From Shinisaurus crocodilurus (lineage: Eukaryota; Chordata; Lepidosauria; Squamata; Shinisauridae): a stretch of 64,000 nucleotides of DNA. The notes beneath the pieces are model-generated. The model had not been told where the DNA came from, made no database searches, and was given only the letters and a program-made list of their open reading frames with translations. The stretch spans positions 210,904,715 through 210,968,714 of the forward strand of contig CM037877.1 in assembly GCA_021292165.1 (NCBI GenBank), read 5' to 3'. This document shows, piece after piece, positions 58,215-64,000 of this stretch. A program made the translations under genes and the position numbers. How positions within the stretch are numbered: the stretch's first letter is position 1; each line of letters starts with the position of its first letter.

Positions 58215-59071
58215 GTCCCTAGATCCATACTTGCTTTCGTGGGTAAGGGTATAATTTTGTGGGTAAGGATATAATTCAAGATCGCCAAGGTCATAGATTT
58301 AGAAGAGAAGAGAAGAGGTTGGCTTCACTGCCAGATTTCACCATTGGAAACGTTCAGCATTAACTAGAAATTGAAGGGTACATGATCTGAAGAGCTCCAG
58401 GCTCAGCCCCCACCCTCTGGACAGAGACGGATACTTTGTCAGCTTAGCATCACTCCACGGTGTCAAGAATCTGAAAAATGCAATCGGCTTTAGGAAGGTC
58501 AGACTGAAGAGAGAAGCATCAAACTCTCTGCCCCCTGATGACGCTGCCTGGTCACGCTGTCAAAGACAATTATTTACATTTTCCATTTTGCCAACCAGCA
58601 GCATAGAGAGGCCTTTGGGCCAGACATTTAGCGAGAAACACCAACTGATTCAAGCAACACTTCCACATGAATCCAGAATTCTCTGGTGGAAAATACAGTT
58701 GTTAATTCTAGAGAAGGAACAAGTGGGACCTGCAACAAACTGTTGCAGTGTGGAATGTTCCAGTTCAGGGTTCCAACCAGGAAGTCATGCCTTCTTTCAG
58801 AATACTCCATTCCATTCCCTCCCCCAATTGTGTCTCTCCTCCCTGGCCCCCATCAGTCAGCATTCTGTGGCCACTGAGTAGGCTCAGTCCTCATTGGGTG
58901 GGGTGGGGTGGGTGGTGAGGGTGCCTTTTATGGTTTTCTCCTAAAGATATTTTTCTATTTCTGCAAATCTTGAAGCTCCGCAGACATGCCAATACCTCCC
59001 TCTCATTCCTCAGTAGCCCCATTTTGTCTACAGAGCGACCTGAGTTTGCTATTAATATGTATGACCTCTAG
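58098..59071. other. Non-coding stretch with a dinucleotide repeat
   Basis: (CT)n then (AC)13 at 58168-58214. No gene is supported elsewhere. Confidence 0.45.
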
Positions 59072-59415
59072 GGTGGCCATCTGTCCTCTTTTACAGAGAA
59101 CAGTCCTCTCTTAGAAGAGCTGCCAGAAGAGGACTGTGCTGTATTTTGAAGTTGACCTCTGTTTGAAGGGCTGACGAGTCCAAGTCTGGTATAAAGATAA
59201 AGAACCATCTGAAGGAAGCGCTGGGCCTTGAAGTTGCCCATCAACAGCACCTGGACAGCAGACTGAGCAAGGCACACAGGTCACCTGGTCACAGTCTTCC
59301 ACACTAAACTGAGATGTACTAAATTATAGTAATTACTTCTAAATATGCATCTATACATGATATTTTATGCAAAGCTATGTCCTCTTTTTTGGTGATTCAT
59401 AAGTGGCCACCCTAG
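59072..59415. mobile_element. TA-flanked DNA transposon, copy 1 (both ends)
   Basis: The left end is GGGTGGCCATCTGTCC and the right end is TCATAAGTGGCCACCC, each next to TA. The interior has repeated GTCCTCT...GAAGGGCTG blocks. About 340 bp, non-coding. Confidence 0.7.
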
Positions 59416-59420
59416 ACTCC

Positions 59421-59423
<3 letters not shown>

Positions 59424-59463
<40 letters not shown>
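59424..59463. repeat. (AC)20 microsatellite
   Basis: Twenty AC units just beyond the transposon at 59072-59415. Confidence 0.98.
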
Positions 59464-59466
<3 letters not shown>

Positions 59467-60780
59467 ACCTAGTCAGGCCTCTTGTTGGCAGCAGGCCTCA
59501 TTTTGTACAACTTCTTGTCATTTTTTCAAGCTGGGTTAGTAACACCTTACAGATCACATGAACTTGCCTTGGTCAAGAGGGAAAAATTATCTTTCAAAGA
59601 AAAAGCAAGTCTGGTTGCTACTATATTTAAAGACTACAGGAAATTAGGCAGTTTTAAAGGCCACTGAACTTAAGTGACCTTCTCAGCAACTCCTATCATT
59701 AGGATTTATTTAGTATTTCATGCTAGTAAGCAGGGGAAAGAGTTTCAACAGCATTCGTTAGAAAAAAGGAACTGAAATGTGAACTTATCTAAAATAGAAA
59801 TCTAATACTATGCATTTTAGTGAGTTTATGTTCCTTAGGATTATAAAATGCTAATCGAGTATTGAATATGCAGGTCACTCATTCAGGAAGTGTCCCACAA
59901 CTTTAGTTTGCTTATGGTCACTTCCCACAGGGTTTAAATTTCCTACATGAATACTACTGCTATGCAGGGAAGTGTGTATACTTACACAGCTTTGTAAAGA
60001 GACAGGCATGTTTGGCCATGGGCAAGTATCACAGGAACTCACACAACCATTTGGGGCTTCCTAGAATCTCAGTCCATGTGTACACAATCATGGGTGTCAC
60101 ATGATAGTGCCATAGAGGATACGGCTATCAAAAACTATCAATGGCTACTAGTCACAATGGCTACTGGTCACAACAGAATGCTGGACTACACAGGCCTTTG
60201 GTCTTATCCAGCAGGGCTCTTCTTATGTTGGTGCACACAGTTATATATGGTAGCAATATCCTGTGAAATGGTTCTTGGAACCATTTGCTATAGCACTATA
60301 ACCCCGTAATACAAAAATCAACATTATAGAATTATGCTATAATTATTCTACTGAGCTATGTGCCCATTTATGATCTGTACATACCAGTGGGTGTGACTAT
60401 TGGCCCCATGGGTGGGGCCATTTGGAGTTCAGCACACATTACAACCTTTGTGGTAGGAACCATTTCATGTCCCTGTTTTAATTTTTAAACAACGCATTAT
60501 GCTATGTTATATTGCTACATTACCTCCTTTTTTATTTCATGAAAGGGTGTAGTGCTATAACACTAATGTTTTTAAAAGGCTACTTTTAAAAACACAATTT
60601 CATATCTTTCTGGCCACTGCCATTGTGGTGTGGTGTTTCATTAAAAAAAAAAATCTAGCCAGAAAAGTGTTTCAGCAATAATTACAAGATGTATTATTTA
60701 AAAAGTCATAACGAATGTGTACTGAACTCCAAATGACCCCGCCCACGGCAGCTACGGCAGGCCCAGTCTTGCGGACAGAA
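59464..60780. other. Non-coding stretch with a CR1-like tail
   Basis: No gene is supported. At 60120-60235 a CR1-like 3' terminus occurs (TATCAATGGCTACTAGTCAC, GGCCTTTGGTCTTATCC, GGGCTCTTCTTATG). Confidence 0.45.
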
Positions 60781-60783
60781 CAT

Positions 60784-61135
60784 AGGGTGGCCGTGTGCCT
60801 TCTTAGAGAGGGGACCACCTTCTATTTGAAGTGCTGCCAGAGGACTGTCCTCTTTTTGAAGGCATCCTCCTTTGAAGGGCCGTCCTGTCCAATTCCAGTT
60901 TAAAGAACCGTAAGAAATGTTGCCCATCAACAGTTATCACCTGGACAGTAGGCTGAACAGGCAGGTCACCTGATGACAGTCTTCCACAATATGGTGAGAT
61001 GTATTATATTTCTGTTTAGATTATAACAATGATGTCTAAATTTGCATCCATACATATAAATTAGCATACGCACATGTTATACAAATCAGTGTCCTTTTTT
61101 TTGGTGATGCATTTCCTCGTTTTGGTGATTGCAGT
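60784..61135. mobile_element. TA-flanked DNA transposon, copy 2
   Basis: It starts TAGGGTGGCCGTGTGCC, then GAAGTGCTGCCAGAGG and GTCCTCTTTTTGAAGG. The right side (TCCTTTTTTTTTGGTGATG) lacks the final bases. Confidence 0.65.
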
Positions 61136-62233
61136 ATTGTTCATGCTAGCAGTTCTGTGAGCCAGTAAGATTTGGAATGATCAGAAAGCTGAAATGCTTG
61201 GACATTATGCAGAGCGATACTCAAAGGGAATAGCTCCTTCAGGACTAATCACAAGCAGCCCCCTGGTCAATTTAGTACGAGTGTTAACTGGACAAAATGG
61301 AGTTTAATTTAAAAGTTCTGAATAGGAAGGTAGGGCTTGATGCCAACAGAGAAGCCTTATGTGGCATGCAACACCAACAGGGCAGTGATAAGGGAAAACC
61401 ACACTATCCAGTCTCAGCCATAAGAAGCTTTGAAGAGATTATGATAGAGGGCTCTGAGTTTTATTACTTTTTTCTGATTGCAGTTAAGAGCATGACCTTG
61501 TGCTCTTCATTGGAGGATACACTTTGAATCCCAGACACACAACACTAATGGGCTCTTTTGTAATCACATGGTAGCTAATGCATTTTTTCCCTCCATGGCA
61601 ATTTTCTGGTCTGCAATTCCAGCTATTTATATCCCTGCCAGAGACGTTTAATGCCATCATCTCTCTATGCACTCTTTGACCATTGCCAGCAGGTTCCCTC
61701 TTTGCAGTGTTCCAAAAAAAAAAAAAGAAGAAAAAAAAAAGGAAGAACAGCGTATGGCTTAGAAACAGAGAACCTTTGCAAAAGAAGTATTTGGACTCAT
61801 TTCAGTTAGATAATACTGAACAGAAGCATGACAGAAGCAGGTGAACTGGGCAGAGGCAAAGCTTTTCTCTGCAATGGGACTGAAAATTACATAGATCCAG
61901 AAAGAGTTGCCTTGCGCCACTCCCATGAGCGGGCTAAATGCCACTTCTGCTTTCATGAATTCCATTATTTTCAGAGACAGGTTCTTGATCTCTGCAAACC
62001 GCATCAGACAAATTAACTCTGCCCACTTAAGAGGAAAGCTACTCCCCTATGTATTAACTTTGGGGGGGGGGGACCTTTAAGTTTATTGTCAATGGGAACT
62101 ATTAGCTAGCATGTAAAAGTCAATTATTTCTACTTACTAATGGGACTGAACATTAAAATTTGAGAGTTAAGGTAATCTTTATGGTGGTTTGAGCTCTCCC
62201 CAAAGCCAACCATAAAGTTAAGAATGGCTAGGT
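61136..62233. other. Non-coding stretch, possibly conserved near 61.5-61.7 kb
   Basis: No gene is supported. The part at 61530-61680 is AT-rich, non-repetitive and has motifs such as ATGGGCTCTTTTGTAATCAC and AGCTAATGCA, resembling conserved non-coding DNA. An impure A-rich run is at 61717-61745. Confidence 0.3.
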
Positions 62234-62321
62234 CAGCTTTCCCCAACCTGATGCTCTCCAGATGTGTTTGACTGCAACTCTCATCATTCCCAGCCAGCAC
62301 AGCCCAAGTTGGAGGAAGCTG
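62234..62321. mobile_element. hAT-like hairpin element, short copy
   Basis: The ends are CAGCTTTCCCCAACCTG and AGTTGGAGGAAGCTG. The flanks GGCTAGGT (62226-62233) and GGCTGGAT (62322-62329) match at 6 of 8 bases. Confidence 0.7.
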
Positions 62322-63278
62322 GGCTGGATGTTGCCCTGATCATTCCTGTCATCTGCAAGATGCTTTAGGACTTTGGCAAATCTCTCTTGGTTTCAGCTGT
62401 CTCCTTTTGCAAATGACACACTAGCTTCACCTCATAGTGCAGCAGGGATGGTAACTGACTTAATGGCTGCCAAATGATGTGATCCCATTATGAGGAGGGT
62501 CTACACGGATCTCAAAATAAAGTCGGGTTCAACAGTAGCATATTGGCTCAGGTCTCTCAGTGGGTTCATCTTATCTGCTACACTCCAACACAAACAGCCC
62601 AGTGTTAACACACAGCATGGCTAACAAGAACAAACAAGACCAGTTATAAATACTAAAGTTCTCACTTACTGGTGCATTGCACAGACAGAAATCTTTCAGA
62701 CAGTCCCTGGAAATTGCAGGGTTCACTCTCTCCTCCCAATAGTCCTTTATGTTTAATTTCTTCAGATGTTTGCCCACTTCTGGCTGTGTTTACCAGATCA
62801 AAGTTCATGGAAAACAGGAGGTGAAGCAGAAAGGTAACTGAGTAACCCAATTACAATGGCTTTCTGGCACCTTCAGGATAGGCTTGCCTTTAGAAAGTTG
62901 AACTTTATTTTTTATAAAGCACACCATGTTTTACTGCTGAAGTTCATCTGGCATCAGACTACCCTTTTGACTGTATGACACAGGCATCAAATCAGGCATG
63001 GGAAAAACATAGTGTGACACTCTCAACGACTGCTGCAAAAAGTCTTGGATGCCTTTCCACCAATGCCCAAGTTTGATCTTAGATTGGTCAGTATTAAATG
63101 TGGGGTACTCATAAATGACACACAGAATTGAATTTGTGTGTGTGGATTATGTGAGGGTTCCCCTCCCCTGTCATTCCATTTGCAGCTGGAAATAACTGAA
63201 TAAGATGTGAATCACAAAGGAGGGTTGTTTCATAGTTGCGTATTTGTCACTTGAAAACTGCAGTGTCAAGCAACAGGT
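62322..63278. other. Non-coding stretch
   Basis: No gene or clear repeat is recognised. Confidence 0.4.
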
Positions 63279-63545
63279 GTGTCCTCTTTTACAGAGGACA
63301 ATCCTCTATTTGAAGGGCTGCCAGAGGACTGTCCTCTATTCTGAAAATGTCACTCATTTGAAGGGCTGTTCAGTTGACATCCAGTTTAAAGTTAATTATT
63401 AAAGATAATTATCTATTATAATAATATTTCTAAAAGTGCATTTATATGTATAAATAATCATATGCCAATGTTATGCAAATTAGCATCCTCTTTTTAGTGT
63501 GATGCACTTCCTCTTTTTTGGTGATTCATAAGTGGCCACCCTAAA
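63279..63545. mobile_element. TA-flanked DNA transposon, copy 3 (left end missing)
   Basis: It contains GTGTCCTCTTTTACAGAGG, three GAAGGGCTG(C/T) blocks and the right end TCATAAGTGGCCACCC followed by TA. The first bases are lost. Confidence 0.65.
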
Positions 63546-63679
63546 TGGTTTGCATGTGTGAATCAGAAATAACTCCGATTACTTTAGGTTAACAGGGTAG
63601 GATAGGATAACAGGATTGCAGCTTTAACCACACTGTTCATTGGCTGATACAGCACATGCAAGGGTGACGAAAGACAGGA

Positions 63680-63843
63680 TTTCATAGATCCTAGAGTTGG
63701 AGGGGCCTACAAGGCCATCGAGTCCAACCCCCTGCTCAACACAGGAAACTAGAGGAGGGGTCTCCTATCCAAGTAATAACCAGGCCTGACCCTGCTTAGC
63801 TTTCTACGCTCAGACAAGCTGAGCCAGCGTAAGCCACAGGCCT
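63680..63843 (-). mobile_element. 5S rRNA-derived SINE with CR1-like tail, minus
   Basis: Read on the minus strand it runs CAGGCCTGTGGCTTACGC, AAAGCTAAGCAGGGTC, TTACTTGGATAGGAGACC, GGGGGTTGGACTCGATGGCC and an end near CTATGAAATCC. It matches 53041-53212 closely over its whole length. Confidence 0.85.
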
Positions 63844-64000
63844 GTTAAAGCAGTGTTGACAAACTTGTTTGCACAGCAATATCAATGCACCGAATAACAT
63901 AACATTCTACTTGGCGGCAGCAGAGAGGAGGCGAGACTGAGGCTCCCTCCATCAGCTTGTGTGGGACAAGCTGCAATTTCTCCCCTCCACACATCCCAGA

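Noticed and set aside
34501..64000. NUCKS1, the gene upstream of SLC45A3 in mammals
   Set aside because: No acidic, Lys/Ser-rich NUCKS1 coding segment was recognised in any frame; it is probably beyond the window.

Overview
The window is vertebrate nuclear DNA, most likely from a lizard or another squamate reptile. It has one clearly supported protein-coding gene in split exons and no bacterial features. It carries Sauria-type tRNA SINEs, L2 and CR1 LINEs, hundreds-of-bp hAT-like non-autonomous transposons and many short hairpin elements, a mix typical of squamates. Species cannot be told from the sequence alone.

The gene is SLC45A3 (prostein), a 12-TM sugar/proton carrier of the SLC45 branch of the major facilitator superfamily, on the minus strand. 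Four coding exons are visible (34273-34492 with an uncertain start, 32326-33150, 29451-29716, 20410-20841). All have GT/AG borders, and together they give an open frame of about 564 codons counted from the position of the human start. The non-coding first exon expected from mammals was not identified. In mammals ELK4 lies just downstream in the same orientation; the CpG-rich block at about 190-1860 would fit its promoter, but no ELK4 coding sequence is inside the window.

Region by region: 1-2100 CpG-rich block split by hairpin elements; 2.2-8.2 kb hAT-like and Harbinger-like elements, a solo LTR with a 5-bp duplication, and an old L2 copy hit twice at one site; 8.6-10.3 kb three hAT-like elements nested inside each other; 11.8-18 kb old L2 ends, microsatellites and a possible conserved non-coding block; 18.4-20.4 kb the 3' side of SLC45A3; 20.8-34.3 kb SLC45A3 introns, holding a 3-kb non-coding LTR element and a cluster of hairpin transposons; 35-36.2 kb a CR1-like end carrying a hAT and a SINE; 36-53 kb upstream non-coding DNA with scattered repeats; 53.3-56.9 kb a nearly full-length L2 LINE broken by three frameshifts; 57-64 kb TA-flanked DNA transposons, microsatellites and a 5S-rRNA-derived SINE.

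The most striking feature is the transposon stratigraphy. Many insertions keep exact target duplications, so their relative order can be read directly. For the gene itself, the oddity is that the codon at the conserved start position is GTG rather than ATG. No new multi-gene system was found.
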